Source of the DNA: JAWLHK01 sp041690355 [NCBI: bacterium]
GTDB lineage: Bacteria; J088; JAWLBW01
Assembly: GCA_041690355.1 (NCBI GenBank)
Contig: JAWLHK010000017.1
Span: 28,475-92,474, forward strand
DNA length: 64,000 bases
Reading direction: 5' to 3'
The position numbers were made by a program, and so were the translations under genes. Positions 16,117 to 26,456 of the stretch are shown in pieces; the first letter of the stretch is position 1; the number at the start of each line of letters is the position of its first letter. The notes below the pieces were generated by a model. That model had not been told where the DNA came from, made no database searches, and worked only from the letters and a program-made list of their open reading frames with translations.

Positions 16117-17166
16117 ATGCAATCCAACTGGTTCGAGCGCCTCGGGGGCACGCCCGCCCTGGCGCAGTTTCTGTCTGCTGAAGAAATTCCTCTCCCGGCC
16201 GTCGCCCGCGTCGTCGCCGACACCCGTGAACACTATCAACTGGTCGACTCCGCCGGGCGCGAGTGGCCGGCCGTGCCCGCCGGCCGGCTGCGCAAGGGTA
16301 CGCTCCCGGTGACCGGCGACTGGGTCCGCTTCGAATCCTCAGAAGGGCTCGCCCGGATCCTCGAAGTGCTTCCGCGTCACGGTGTTCTCCAGCGCTCTGC
16401 GGTGGGAACGTCGGGTGCGGCCCAGGTTCTCGCCGCGAATCTTGATACGGTCTACATCTGCCTGGCGCTCGACCGCGACGTGCGCGAGAGCGTCGCGCTG
16501 CGCTTCGTGACCGCCGTGCGGGCGTGTGGAATCGAGGCCGCGATCCTGCTGACCAAGGCGGATCTGCATCCGGATCCCGCCGAGGTCGTCGCCGCGCTGA
16601 GCGCCGCATTGCCGGACGTTTCCATCCGGGCGGTGAGCGCCATGGGGGGAAGGGGAATCGAAAAGCTACGTGCCGAAGTCACGAACGGATGCACGGTGGC
16701 GTTCGTCGGGCCCTCGGGCGCCGGCAAGTCGAGCCTCGTGAACGCATGGATCGGCGAGGTGCAGCAGGAGGTCGGTGAGGTGCGCGCGGGAGATGCGAAG
16801 GGACGCCACACGACGACCGCTCGGCAGCTGCATATCCTCCCGCACAGCGGCTTGCTTCTCGATACGCCGGGCGTACGTGAATTCGGCCTCTCCTCCGATA
16901 CCGAAGCGGTGGCCGGCTCGTTTTCTGACATCGAGGATCTTTCGGCGGAGTGCCGCTTCCGCGACTGCGCGCACGAAGGGGAACCCGGATGTGCCGTTCG
17001 CCGCGCGGTCGACGAGGGGACGCTGGCGGCGGAGCGGTATGAGGCGTGGCAGAAGCTCATGCGGGAATCGGCCTTCCGCGAAAAGCAGCAGAGCATGACC
17101 GCCGCGGCCATCGAGAAGGCGCGGTGGAAAAGCGTGCACAAGCGCAAGCGGGACCTGGACGAGTGA
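16117..17166 (+). CDS. rsgA: Ribosome small-subunit maturation GTPase RsgA
   Basis: 349-aa circularly permuted GTPase that checks late 30S maturation. Order of motifs: N-terminal OB-type region, G4 LLTKADL (about 144-150), G1 GPSGAGKSSLVN (198-209), G3 DTPGVREF (249-256), then the C-terminal zinc knuckle Cys279, Cys284, His286, Cys292 in AECRFRDCAHEGEPGC. Permutation and zinc ligands match the family. The final GAC GAG TGA codons are already part of a seven-base repeat array. Confidence 0.97.
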   Translation: MQSNWFERLGGTPALAQFLSAEEIPLPAVARVVADTREHYQLVDSAGREWPAVPAGRLRKGTLPVTGDWVRFESSEGLARILEVLPRHGVLQRSAVGTSGAAQVLAANLDTVYICLALDRDVRESVALRFVTAVRACGIEAAILLTKADLHPDPAEVVAALSAALPDVSIRAVSAMGGRGIEKLRAEVTNGCTVAFVGPSGAGKSSLVNAWIGEVQQEVGEVRAGDAKGRHTTTARQLHILPHSGLLLDTPGVREFGLSSDTEAVAGSFSDIEDLSAECRFRDCAHEGEPGCAVRRAVDEGTLAAERYEAWQKLMRESAFREKQQSMTAAAIEKARWKSVHKRKRDLDE

Positions 17167-17188
17167 CGAGTGACGAGTTACGAGTTCC
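17161..17188 (+). repeat. Heptanucleotide tandem repeat (GTGACGA family) over the rsgA stop
   Basis: Four units of GAGTGAC type with drift (GAGTTAC, GAGTTCC). The first unit contains the rsgA stop codon at 17164-17166. Confidence 0.9.
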
Positions 17189-17210
17189 GGCAGGGCAATA
17201 GAACTACCTT

Positions 17211-17340
17211 CCCGTTCGTCCCGAGCTGACGGCGGGAACGGAGTGGACGTGACAGCGAGGGAGGCGCCCGGGTATCCACGTGCCTGTCTCGCTGTCGGTT
17301 CAGGCGCTGCCTTCAACCGTCAGCTCGACACGAACGGGGT
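17211..17340 (+). repeat. Dispersed palindromic element, full copy
   Basis: Three left-arm blocks CCGTTCGT, CGAGCTGACGG and GACAGCGAG (17212-17259) are mirrored as CTCGCTGTC, CCGTCAGCTCG and ACGAACGG (17288-17337), so about 130 bases can fold as one interrupted stem. The same left arm recurs at 35298, 35401 and 58673. It lies between rsgA and the GH13 gene, in a gap with no other gene. Confidence 0.85.
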
Positions 17341-17370
17341 TCCGGTGTGCCCAGGGACAAGGATTGACGA

Positions 17371-17399
17371 CTGACGCCCGGGTGTCCGCCTGCTAAAAT
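17371..17399 (+). promoter_or_regulatory. Promoter of the GH13 gene
   Basis: CTGACG, 17-base spacer, TAAAAT. The -10 ends 8 bases before the ATG, so transcription should begin at or next to the start codon; there is no ribosome site. This is the clearest leaderless candidate with a recognisable -35. Confidence 0.6.
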
Positions 17400-17407
17400 A
17401 TCCCTCT

Positions 17408-19036
17408 ATGCTTCGACACATTTCTGCCCTGATTCTCGCCGTGCTGGCGCTCACCGCCGCCTGTTCCACCGAGCCCGTCGTCACCGTTTCGGACGAGCCG
17501 AGGGCGACCGTTCCCGAGATGGTTCCCCCACCGGGCGTTCACGATCCGTCCAGCTATCGCCAGCGCGTCTTCTACGAGCTGTGGGTGCGCAGCTTTCAGG
17601 ACAGCGACGGCGACGGCGTCGGTGACTTCAAGGGGCTTACGTCACGCCTCGACGAACTTGCGGATCTCGGCGTGGGCGGCGTGTGGCTCATGCCCCATTT
17701 CCCCTCGCCGTTGGCCGATTCCGGATATGACGTCGCCGACTACACCGCCGTGCACCCGGATTACGGCACGATGGCCGATTTCGAGGAATTCGTTGCCGAG
17801 GCCCACAAGCGGAACATTCTGGTGTACGCCGACATGGTCTTCAACCACACGAGCGATCAGCACGTCTGGTTCCAGGACGTTCTCGACAACGGACAGGCGA
17901 GCTCCTTCTTCGAGTACTACGTGTGGAGCCCGACGCCCGCCACGCGCTGCGTCGATCTGCTTGCCGGCCCTTTCGGCGACGTGCGCTGGACGAAGAACGA
18001 CGACATCGGCCTCTACTACCTGCATCAGTTCTATCCGCGCCAGCCCGACCTGAATTTCGAGAGCCCGGTCATGCAGGAGGCCTTGCTCGACGTGCTTCGC
18101 TTCTGGATGGACAAAGGGGTCGACGGATTCCGCTTCGACGTCCCCGATCGCTATTTCGAGGAAGGCGACCTGTGTTCCCGCTCGCACAAGACCGTCGAGT
18201 TCCACGGCCGGCTGCGCGAAGTCATCAGCGGCGGCATCGGCAAGCTCGATCGCGGCTGGGTCGGCGAGATCTGGGGTTTGAACGCGGATACGAGCCGCTT
18301 CTTCGGTCCGGCCGGCGACCCGATGATCTTCAACTTCAACATGCTCTACACGATGTATCTCGCGGCCGGCGTCGGTTCGACCGCGAAGCCGGTGGCGAAT
18401 CAGGTGCGCGCCATGCTCGCCGATCTTCCGGAAGAAAGCCGCTGGGGGCTTTTCCTCGGGAACCACGATACGCCGCGCTTCTCAGAGACGGCAGCGGGGA
18501 ACATTGCGCGCCAGAAGCTGGCGGCGACGACGATTCTCACGCTCCCGGGCGTGCCGTGGATCTGGATGGGCGACGAGCTGGGGCTGCGCCAGCTGCAGCG
18601 CGGCTTCAAGGTCGATTGGCGCGACGGCACCCGCACGCCGATGCCGTGGGAGGGGGGCGTCGACGGCCTCGGCTTCAGCACGGCAACCCCGCACCTACCC
18701 TTTGCGCCGGGAAGTGAGGCGCAGGCCTGGAACCTCCAGCGCAAGGATCCCGAGAGCCTGCTCAATCATTACCGGCGCGTGATTGCGGTGCGCAACGCCA
18801 ACCCGGCTCTGCAGGACGGCAGCTACGAGGCGCTCGTCGTCGAAGACGCGCGCTATGTCTACCGGCGCGCGGCCGGCGGGAACGAGGTCTTCGTCGTGCA
18901 CAACTACGGACGCGAGAAGCCCGTCACGTGGACGCCGCCCACGGCCACCGAGGATCTTCTTACCGGAGTCCGGTTCGCGAAGGGCGAAGAGGTGCCCGTG
19001 CCTCCCAGCGCGAGCCGGTTGCTGCGCCGTCTGTAA
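17408..19036 (+). CDS. GH13 alpha-amylase-family lipoprotein
   Basis: 542 aa. Lipoprotein signal MLRHISALILAVLALTAACS (lipobox TAAC). The (beta/alpha)8 barrel has the family regions in order: ADMVFNHTS (140-149), GFRFDVPD with nucleophile Asp244, VGEIWG with acid/base Glu287, GNHDTPR with Asp354. The DSDGDGVGDFKGL loop and GYDVADY place it near oligo-1,6-glucosidase/trehalose-synthase-type enzymes rather than classical amylases. An envelope-bound enzyme cleaving or rearranging alpha-glucosides is expected. All catalytic residues are intact. It stands alone. Confidence 0.92.
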   Translation: MLRHISALILAVLALTAACSTEPVVTVSDEPRATVPEMVPPPGVHDPSSYRQRVFYELWVRSFQDSDGDGVGDFKGLTSRLDELADLGVGGVWLMPHFPSPLADSGYDVADYTAVHPDYGTMADFEEFVAEAHKRNILVYADMVFNHTSDQHVWFQDVLDNGQASSFFEYYVWSPTPATRCVDLLAGPFGDVRWTKNDDIGLYYLHQFYPRQPDLNFESPVMQEALLDVLRFWMDKGVDGFRFDVPDRYFEEGDLCSRSHKTVEFHGRLREVISGGIGKLDRGWVGEIWGLNADTSRFFGPAGDPMIFNFNMLYTMYLAAGVGSTAKPVANQVRAMLADLPEESRWGLFLGNHDTPRFSETAAGNIARQKLAATTILTLPGVPWIWMGDELGLRQLQRGFKVDWRDGTRTPMPWEGGVDGLGFSTATPHLPFAPGSEAQAWNLQRKDPESLLNHYRRVIAVRNANPALQDGSYEALVVEDARYVYRRAAGGNEVFVVHNYGREKPVTWTPPTATEDLLTGVRFAKGEEVPVPPSASRLLRRL

Positions 19037-19086
19037 TTGGGGAGGGGGCCCATGGCCGCTTCGTCCCCGAGGCGGAACGGCATAAC

Positions 19087-19105
19087 TCCGACAGTAACTG
19101 TCGGA
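19087..19105 (+). promoter_or_regulatory. Operator-like palindrome upstream of metY
   Basis: A perfect 19-base palindrome, TCCGACAGT-A-ACTGTCGGA, ending 8 bases before the -35 box of the metY promoter. The one-base centre is too tight for an RNA hairpin, so a dimeric transcription factor site is the likely reading. Confidence 0.6.
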
Positions 19106-19113
19106 AAATAGAG

Positions 19114-20461
<1,348 letters not shown>

Positions 20462-20482
20462 GGCCAATCGGGTACAATGTTG

Positions 20483-20518
20483 ACTCGCACGTTCGACGCG
20501 GACGTGCGAGTCTTTTTT
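20483..20518 (+). terminator. Rho-independent terminator between metY and metX
   Basis: Stem ACTCGCACGT / ACGTGCGAGT (10 bp, perfect) with a 9-base loop, followed by C and seven T. It begins 21 bases after the metY stop and ends just over 20 bases before the metX start. Confidence 0.9.
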
Positions 20519-20539
20519 TGCCCGCAATTCAGATACCCC

Positions 20540-21697
20540 GTGACGGATTCCCAACGACCCGCTTACACGCCGCGCGGCGCCCGACGCGGCAGGCTGACCT
20601 TCTACGACGAGGTCCACAGCAAAGTGTACACGGTGGCCGAGCGGTTCCCTCTGCAGAGCGGCGCCGTGCTCGAACGTCCGCAACTGGTCTATGAAACCTG
20701 GGGTACTTTGAACGCCGCGCGCGACAACGCGGTGCTCATCTGCCATGCGTTCACGGGCTCGTCGCATGCCGCGTCCCACCACCCTGACGACGGCGAGGGC
20801 TGGTGGGAGACCATGTTCGGTCCCGGGTGCGCCTTCGATCCGGACCGCTGGTTCATCATCTGCGCCAACGTGCTCGGCGGTTGTTACGGTTCCACCGGCC
20901 CGGTAAGTCCCGACCCGCAGACCGGGCGGCCGTATGGCGCGAAGTTCCCCGTGCTGACCATCGGCGATATGGTCGAGGCTCAGCACCGGCTTGTTCGCCA
21001 TCTGGGTGTCGAGCGGCTGCGTGGCGTCATCGGCGGATCAATGGGGGGAATGCAGGCGCTGCTCTATTCCGCACGCTACCCCGATTTCGTTTCGGCCTGT
21101 CTGCCCATCGCCGCCGCCGATCGCCTGAGCCCCGACGGTATCGCCTATCACGCCGTAGGGCGCAAGGCGATCATGACCGATCCAGGGTGGAACGAGGGGA
21201 ACTACGATCCGCTCGATCCCCCGCGCACCGGATTGACGATCGCCCGCCAGCTGGCGCATATCACCTATCTCAACCACGAGGCGATGGAGCGCAAGTTCGA
21301 GCGCCATCGCGCGGGCGAAGGTGGCGTCGGCTACGGCTGGGCGCCCGAGTTCGAGGTCGAGCGCTATCTGGACCACCAGGGCGAAATCTTTGCCGACCGC
21401 TTCGATCCCAACAGCTACCTTTATCTCTCGCGCGCCATGGACTACTTCGACCTGGGCGAGACCGAACCGCTGGAGGAGGTGCTTGCGCGGATTCGCGCGC
21501 GCCTGCTCGTCGTGAGCTACCTGACCGACGGCTTTTTTCCCCTCGATGACATGCGGCGCCTGGTGCGTGCCCTGAAGCGCGCCGGCGTCGATACGACGAG
21601 CGTGGAGTTGCCGAGCCCCAACGGACACGATACTTTTCTCACCGACACCGACGTCATCGGCCCGCTGGTCCGCGACTTCCTCCGCAACACACCTTAG
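20540..21697 (+). CDS. metX: Homoserine O-acetyltransferase
   Basis: 385 aa from a GTG (VTDSQRPAYTPRG); the longer frame starting at an ATG at 20477 runs through the terminator hairpin and has no homologous look. Alpha/beta-hydrolase acyltransferase activating homoserine for MetY. Nucleophile elbow GGSMGGMQAL, the GPGCAFDPDRWFIICANVLGG oxyanion region, Asp in SYLTDGFFP and His in NGHDTFLTD make up the triad. Its product is the MetY substrate. The ribosome site is weak. metW follows 54 bases later, as in many proteobacteria. A heptamer repeat begins just after the stop. Confidence 0.93.
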   Translation: MTDSQRPAYTPRGARRGRLTFYDEVHSKVYTVAERFPLQSGAVLERPQLVYETWGTLNAARDNAVLICHAFTGSSHAASHHPDDGEGWWETMFGPGCAFDPDRWFIICANVLGGCYGSTGPVSPDPQTGRPYGAKFPVLTIGDMVEAQHRLVRHLGVERLRGVIGGSMGGMQALLYSARYPDFVSACLPIAAADRLSPDGIAYHAVGRKAIMTDPGWNEGNYDPLDPPRTGLTIARQLAHITYLNHEAMERKFERHRAGEGGVGYGWAPEFEVERYLDHQGEIFADRFDPNSYLYLSRAMDYFDLGETEPLEEVLARIRARLLVVSYLTDGFFPLDDMRRLVRALKRAGVDTTSVELPSPNGHDTFLTDTDVIGPLVRDFLRNTP

Positions 21698-21700
21698 AGG

Positions 21701-21735
21701 AATGGCAGATGGCAGATTGCAGATGGCAAATGGGG
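21701..21735 (+). repeat. Heptanucleotide tandem repeat (TGGCAGA family)
   Basis: Five units of AATGGCA/GATGGCA type beginning three bases after the metX stop codon and filling most of the gap to metW. Confidence 0.85.
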
Positions 21736-21751
21736 CGATGCTGAGGGCTGG

Positions 21752-22342
21752 ATGAGGATCGATTACGAGACGATCATCGCGTGGATTCCCGAGGGCGCGC
21801 GCGTGCTCGACCTTGGGTGCGGCACCGGCGAGCTCCTTGCAGAGCTCAACCGGCGCAAGCAGACCCGCGGCGTCGGCATGGAGATTTCGACCGAGTGCGT
21901 TGCCGCCTGCATCAGCCGCGGGGTCTCGGCCTACCAGGGAGACCTTGATCAGGGACTTGCCGACCTGCGATCCGATTCGTATGATTACGTGGTTCTGCAT
22001 CAGACGCTGCAGTCGGTGCGCAATGCCGCCCTCGTCATGGCCGAAGCCGCCCGGGTCGGGCGCCGGCTGATCGTCGGTTTTCCCAACTTCGGCCGCTGGG
22101 ACGTGCGGCTTCAGGTCTTGGCCGGCCGCACGCCGCGCACGCCCGACTTGCCCTTCGAATGGTACAACACGCCGAATCTTCACTTCTTTTCCCTGCTCGA
22201 CTTCCGCGACTTCTGCCGCGAGCAGGGACTGCGGATTCTGCGCGAAGCGCATTTCGTCAAGAACCGCAGGATCCGTCTCGTGCCGAACGCACGAGCCTCG
22301 GCCTCGCTCTTTGAACTTGAACCCCGGAAGGGAACGCCATGA
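21752..22342 (+). CDS. metW: Methionine biosynthesis protein MetW
   Basis: 196-aa SAM-methyltransferase-fold protein that travels with metX and is needed with it for homoserine acetylation in several proteobacteria. Motif I is VLDLGCGTGELLAEL, motif II GVGMEIS, then YQGDLDQGLADL, VLHQTLQSV, and the MetW-specific PNFGRWDVRLQVLAGRTP and WYNTPNLHFFS. Downstream of metX on the same strand; its stop overlaps the next start (ATGA). Confidence 0.94.
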   Translation: MRIDYETIIAWIPEGARVLDLGCGTGELLAELNRRKQTRGVGMEISTECVAACISRGVSAYQGDLDQGLADLRSDSYDYVVLHQTLQSVRNAALVMAEAARVGRRLIVGFPNFGRWDVRLQVLAGRTPRTPDLPFEWYNTPNLHFFSLLDFRDFCREQGLRILREAHFVKNRRIRLVPNARASASLFELEPRKGTP

Positions 22343-23154
22343 ACTCGATGACCTCCGCCCCCGCCTCGAACGACGCCGTTCGCACCGAACGCAACGGCCA
22401 CCTCTTCGAAATCATTCTCAATCGGCCCGATAAACGCAACGCCATCAATCTCGACGTGCTCGACGGGCTTGCAGCCGCCGCGCAGGAGGCAGCGTCGCTC
22501 GACGTGCGCGCCATTGTGTTGCGTGGCGAGGGCAAGGCGTTTTCGGCCGGGCTCGACTTCGGCATGGCCATGTCGGGCGGCTTCCCCCTTGAACCGGGCA
22601 TGGCCGAGTTCCGCTTCCAGCTCACCGAGCGGATTCAACGTCCGCTCACGATGCTCGAGAACCTCGACAAGCCGGTCATCGCCGCACTGCACGGCGTCTG
22701 CATCGGCTTCGGCCTCGAGATTGCCCTGGCCGCCGACCTGCGGGTCACGGCGCCGGACACGAAACTTTCACTCCCCGAGACTGCTCTGGGCCTCGTGCCC
22801 GACGTCGGCGGCACGACCCGTCTGCTGCGCACGGTCGGCCGATCGCGCGCCAAGGACATCATCTTCACGGCCCGCGACGTGGAACCCGAAGAGGCCTTGC
22901 GTATCGGTCTCGTCGACCGGATTTCGGCCGATCCGCTGGCGACGGCCCGCGAGCTGGCCACGACCATCGCGGGAAATGCGCCGCTGGCCGTCGGCCTCGC
23001 CAAACGCGTGATTGAACGCAGCGGCGACGTCGATAAGCGTACCAGCTTCGATCTCGAGGGGATGGCCCAGAGCGTGTGCCTGCGCTCCGAGGACTTCATG
23101 GAGGGGATCCAGGCGCGCATGCAGAAGCGGACTCCCGATTTCAAGGGGCGCTGA
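22339..23154 (+). CDS. Enoyl-CoA hydratase/isomerase family protein
   Basis: 271-aa crotonase-fold enzyme acting on acyl-CoA. The oxyanion hole segments are GKAFSAGLDF and GVCIGFGLEIALAADL; Glu127 and Glu147 (LPETALGLVPDVGGT) occupy the positions of the two catalytic glutamates of enoyl-CoA hydratase, so hydratase activity is possible. FTARDVEPEEALRIGLVD is typical. Its start overlaps the metW stop, so the two are cotranslated, though no link to methionine synthesis is known. The CotH/VTC block begins 37 bases downstream. Confidence 0.88.
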   Translation: MNSMTSAPASNDAVRTERNGHLFEIILNRPDKRNAINLDVLDGLAAAAQEAASLDVRAIVLRGEGKAFSAGLDFGMAMSGGFPLEPGMAEFRFQLTERIQRPLTMLENLDKPVIAALHGVCIGFGLEIALAADLRVTAPDTKLSLPETALGLVPDVGGTTRLLRTVGRSRAKDIIFTARDVEPEEALRIGLVDRISADPLATARELATTIAGNAPLAVGLAKRVIERSGDVDKRTSFDLEGMAQSVCLRSEDFMEGIQARMQKRTPDFKGR

Positions 23155-23191
23155 GGAGCCGGCCGAGCTTCTGGCCGGCTCCCGGTAAGGC

Positions 23192-25759
23192 ATGCGGATT
23201 CCATCTCGAGCAGCGCGTGAACCGTCGAGTCGGCGGAGGCTGAAGCCTGTGATTGCGGTCATCGTGGCGGCTTTCCTTGCCGCCATGGTGTATCTCCACC
23301 TCTCGATGCCCTCGGCCGTGGTGGCGAGGCATTCCCCCGCGCAGGAGTCGCATGCAATTTTGGAGGTCTTCGTCCAGAAAGACGACTACAGCTCCCTGAA
23401 GGCACATCGCGACCGGGCCGTCGAGCGCGGAGTGCTGCTCGAAAGCGATGAAGAGTTCGTGCCGGCGACGCTTCGGTACCAGGGGCAGGAGCTCGAGGCG
23501 CGCATCCGCTTGAAGGGTGACTGGACCGATCACCTTCTCGATCCGGTCAAATGGTCGTTCCGCGTCGAGATGCGCGGCGACGACGCATTCCGCGGGATGC
23601 GTCGGTTCTCGCTGCAGCATCCGCACACCCGGAACTATCTGTACGAATGGGTCTACCATCGCGCTCTGGAACGCGAAGGGGTCATGCGCCTGCGTTATGA
23701 CTTTCTTCCAGTCCGCGTGCATAAGGTCGGAAAGCTGGGGGCCGAAGAGACGTTCGACTTCGGCCTCTATGCCGTCGAAGAGGCGTTTGCGCCCGAGCTG
23801 CCGGGCAACAACCGGCGCAGGGAGGGGGTCATCGTCCGCTTCGACGAAACGGACCTGTGGGATCACTGGGCTGCCCTTCGCGCCGAGAACCTGCCGATTG
23901 ACGCGGCAGAGTCTCCCGGTCTGACCCAGAACGTCAGGGTAGAACCGTTCTATACACAACGGGTGCTCGCGTCTCCGTCGCTGAGCAACGGCTTCGTGCG
24001 GGCGCGCGATCTTCTTCTCGACGCCTATCATCAAAGGCGTCCATGGGAAAAGGTTTTTCTGCTCGACCGGCTTGCCGCGTTCAATGCCGTCATGGATCTG
24101 ATGGGCGCGCAGCACTCCGGAGTCTGGCATAACCTGCGGTTCTATTACGATGCGTCAATGTCACGCCTGGAACCCATCGGCTTCGACGGCAATGCCGGTG
24201 CGCCGATCTTGAGGGTCAATCCTGTCTTCCCCCCGCTGCTCGATCTCCCCTATGCGCGGGAATACATCCGCGCACTGCGCAGAGTATCGAACGTCGGCTA
24301 TGTGGAGGGCCTGCTGGGGGGCATGCAGCCGGAGCTCGACGTGCTCGATCGCCGGCTGACTGAGGAGTATGGCGCGAACTTCGTCGACAAGGTGATTCGG
24401 GACAACGCGGCCGTCATCCGGGCCACGCTCGACTCGCCCGTTCAGCTTCTCGCGCATTACGATGCGTTCGTCGACCGTCACGTTGCCGTAAACGTCGTCT
24501 CGGTGAGCCGGTTCCCCATCGAAATCATCGGCCTGAGCGTCGACGGCGAGCGAACGCTGACGCGACTTCCCGAACCGTTGGCCGTTCCCGCAGAGGGAAG
24601 TGCCCTGGTGAAGTTCACACTGCCCGAGCACTACGCAACCATTTTTACGGACCGGAACGACAGGATGCGTACCCGCCCCTTCGTCTACGAGAAGGATGCG
24701 CCGCGGGTAAGGCTTCTGTACCGGCTCGCGGGCGACAGGGTGCGCAATGCGCATATCCGCCTCTGGTCTGACTACCAGGGGGGATGGGCGGATACGGATC
24801 TCCTGCAGGTCCCGGGGAATGTCGAGCGTCACCGGCAGCTGTTCGAGCCGGGGACGGATGCGACGCAGCTCCTGATGCGCCGCGGCCGGCATGTGCTCCG
24901 CCAGGCGCTCGTGATTCCGCGCGGCACCGTCCTGAATGTCGCGCCGGGAACAATGATCGACCTCGCAAACGGCGCCATGATTGTGGCGCACGGAGCCGTC
25001 CGCATCCATGGGACCCCCGAGTCGCCCGTCGAGATCACGAGTTCGGACGGAAAGGGGATGGGCCTCATCGTCCTGCGCGCCGGTCAGCCTTCCATTCTTC
25101 GCAACGTGCGCCTTGCGAACCTCGATGCACCCCGCTCTGGAAATTGGAGCGTGACGGGTGGTGTAACTTTTTATGAGTCGCCGGTCGTGATGGAAGGCGT
25201 GCTGTTTGAAGCGTCCCGTTCGGAAGACGCCCTCAACATCGTGCGCACCGGATTTTCCCTGAAGGATGTGGAGTTCAGGCGCGTCCGATATGACGCTTTC
25301 GACGGCGACTTTACGCGGGGCGAGATTCGGAACGTTCGCTTTTCCGATGTGGGAAACGACGGCCTCGATTTTTCCGGTTCCACCGTCGCCGTCACGGGAG
25401 CGACGATGCTGCGGATCGGCGACAAGGGGATCAGCGCCGGAGAAGGGTCGATGCTCTATGTATCCTCCGTTACGGTCACGGCGAGCGAGATTGCTTTTGC
25501 AAGCAAGGATGCCTCACAGCTCACGGTGAGCGGTGCGCGCATTGAAGACACGCGCGTCGGCTTCACGGCCTATACGAAGAAGCCGGAGTACGGGCCGGCC
25601 TCGATTCGCGCCGACGGGATCTCGCAGTCGGCGGTCGAGGTCGATACACTGATTGAACGCACCTCGAGAATGGTGCATGACGGCCGCGAGGTCGCCCGGA
25701 CGAGCGGCGTGAAAGCGCGCATGTACGGAGCCGAGTTCGGGGCGGCCAGCGAACGGTAA
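23192..25759 (+). CDS. Membrane-anchored CotH-like protein with C-terminal beta-helix, paralogue 1
   Basis: 855 aa. One N-terminal membrane anchor (about 19-38) puts the rest outside the cytoplasm. Residues about 55-450 resemble the CotH protein-kinase fold: RIRLKGDWTDH (104-114), FRGMRRFSLQHPHTRNYLYE (a CotH-like arginine and Asn-Tyr-Leu stretch) and, about 310-335, WHNLRFYYD...EPIGFDGN with the Asn/Asp region that binds metal and ATP in CotH. From about 575 on, a right-handed beta-helix is predicted, with Asp-rich turns SEDALNIV, YDAFDGDF, GNDGLDFSGS and GDKGISAGE. CotH members phosphorylate extracellular proteins; activity here is unproven. The second paralogue lies one gene away. Start behind GGTAAGG. 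Confidence 0.75.
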   Translation: MRIPSRAAREPSSRRRLKPVIAVIVAAFLAAMVYLHLSMPSAVVARHSPAQESHAILEVFVQKDDYSSLKAHRDRAVERGVLLESDEEFVPATLRYQGQELEARIRLKGDWTDHLLDPVKWSFRVEMRGDDAFRGMRRFSLQHPHTRNYLYEWVYHRALEREGVMRLRYDFLPVRVHKVGKLGAEETFDFGLYAVEEAFAPELPGNNRRREGVIVRFDETDLWDHWAALRAENLPIDAAESPGLTQNVRVEPFYTQRVLASPSLSNGFVRARDLLLDAYHQRRPWEKVFLLDRLAAFNAVMDLMGAQHSGVWHNLRFYYDASMSRLEPIGFDGNAGAPILRVNPVFPPLLDLPYAREYIRALRRVSNVGYVEGLLGGMQPELDVLDRRLTEEYGANFVDKVIRDNAAVIRATLDSPVQLLAHYDAFVDRHVAVNVVSVSRFPIEIIGLSVDGERTLTRLPEPLAVPAEGSALVKFTLPEHYATIFTDRNDRMRTRPFVYEKDAPRVRLLYRLAGDRVRNAHIRLWSDYQGGWADTDLLQVPGNVERHRQLFEPGTDATQLLMRRGRHVLRQALVIPRGTVLNVAPGTMIDLANGAMIVAHGAVRIHGTPESPVEITSSDGKGMGLIVLRAGQPSILRNVRLANLDAPRSGNWSVTGGVTFYESPVVMEGVLFEASRSEDALNIVRTGFSLKDVEFRRVRYDAFDGDFTRGEIRNVRFSDVGNDGLDFSGSTVAVTGATMLRIGDKGISAGEGSMLYVSSVTVTASEIAFASKDASQLTVSGARIEDTRVGFTAYTKKPEYGPASIRADGISQSAVEVDTLIERTSRMVHDGREVARTSGVKARMYGAEFGAASER

Positions 25760-25769
25760 GGAGAGAAGA

Positions 25770-26453
25770 ATGAATGAGTTGACCGAGGCGCTCGGCGATG
25801 CCTTTTCCCTGGAAGTCGGATACGCCGACATCGGCGGGTTTTTGCTGAGCGGGCTGCTGACGGCGCTGCTTGCGATAGTACTCGGGAAAGTCTACGTCCG
25901 GTTTGGGCGCTCGCTTTCGAACCGTGAGGCGTTCGCCGCGAACTTCGTGGTCATCGGGCTCACCACCATGATGATCATTTCTATCGTCAAGACCTCGATT
26001 GCGCTCTCTCTCGGCCTGGTCGGCGCGCTGTCCATTGTCCGCTTCCGTACGGCGATCAAGGAGCCGGAAGAACTCGCCTATCTGTTCTTCATCATTGCGC
26101 TCGGGCTAGGCATGGGCGCCGACAAGGTGGCCATCACGCTAGCCGGATTCGCGCTGCTTCTCGGCGTGCTGCTTCTTCGCGGCCGGGTGTTCGAGGCGGG
26201 CGCGAGCCAGAGCCTTTACCTGACGATCGCGTCGGCGCGGGGGGGTGAGAGCGGCGTACGCCTGGAGCAGCTGGTCTCGGCCCTGCAGGAGCATTGCGAA
26301 CGCATCGACCTCAAGCGCTTCGACGAGAACGACGAGCAGATGGAGGCGTCGTTTGCGGTCCGCTGCCGGGATTACGGCCGTCTGGAGCGCCTGCGGGATG
26401 CCTTGCAGAAGCTGGATCCCCGCCTGCGCATCGGTGTGGTGGACACGCAGTAA
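25770..26453 (+). CDS. DUF4956-type membrane protein
   Basis: 227 aa. Four hydrophobic segments between residues about 23 and 140 (e.g. ALLAIVLGKVYVRFG, FVVIGLTTMMIISIV, LGLVGALSIVRFRTAIKEPE, ITLAGFALLLGVLLL) carry the conserved SLGLVGALSIVRFRTAIKEP core of the DUF4956 family. The last 85 residues form a soluble alpha/beta domain. DUF4956 genes are often found beside VTC polyphosphate polymerases and CotH genes, as here. A good ribosome site (AAGGAG) precedes the ATG and only 10 bases separate it from the gene before. Function unknown; a membrane partner of the polymerase is my inference. Confidence 0.88.
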   Translation: MNELTEALGDAFSLEVGYADIGGFLLSGLLTALLAIVLGKVYVRFGRSLSNREAFAANFVVIGLTTMMIISIVKTSIALSLGLVGALSIVRFRTAIKEPEELAYLFFIIALGLGMGADKVAITLAGFALLLGVLLLRGRVFEAGASQSLYLTIASARGGESGVRLEQLVSALQEHCERIDLKRFDENDEQMEASFAVRCRDYGRLERLRDALQKLDPRLRIGVVDTQ

Positions 26454-26456
26454 GGT

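Noticed and set aside
20477-20539. N-terminal extension of metX from ATG
   Set aside because: It would translate through a perfect terminator stem and T tract, and gives a Cys/Phe-rich start unlike MetX proteins.
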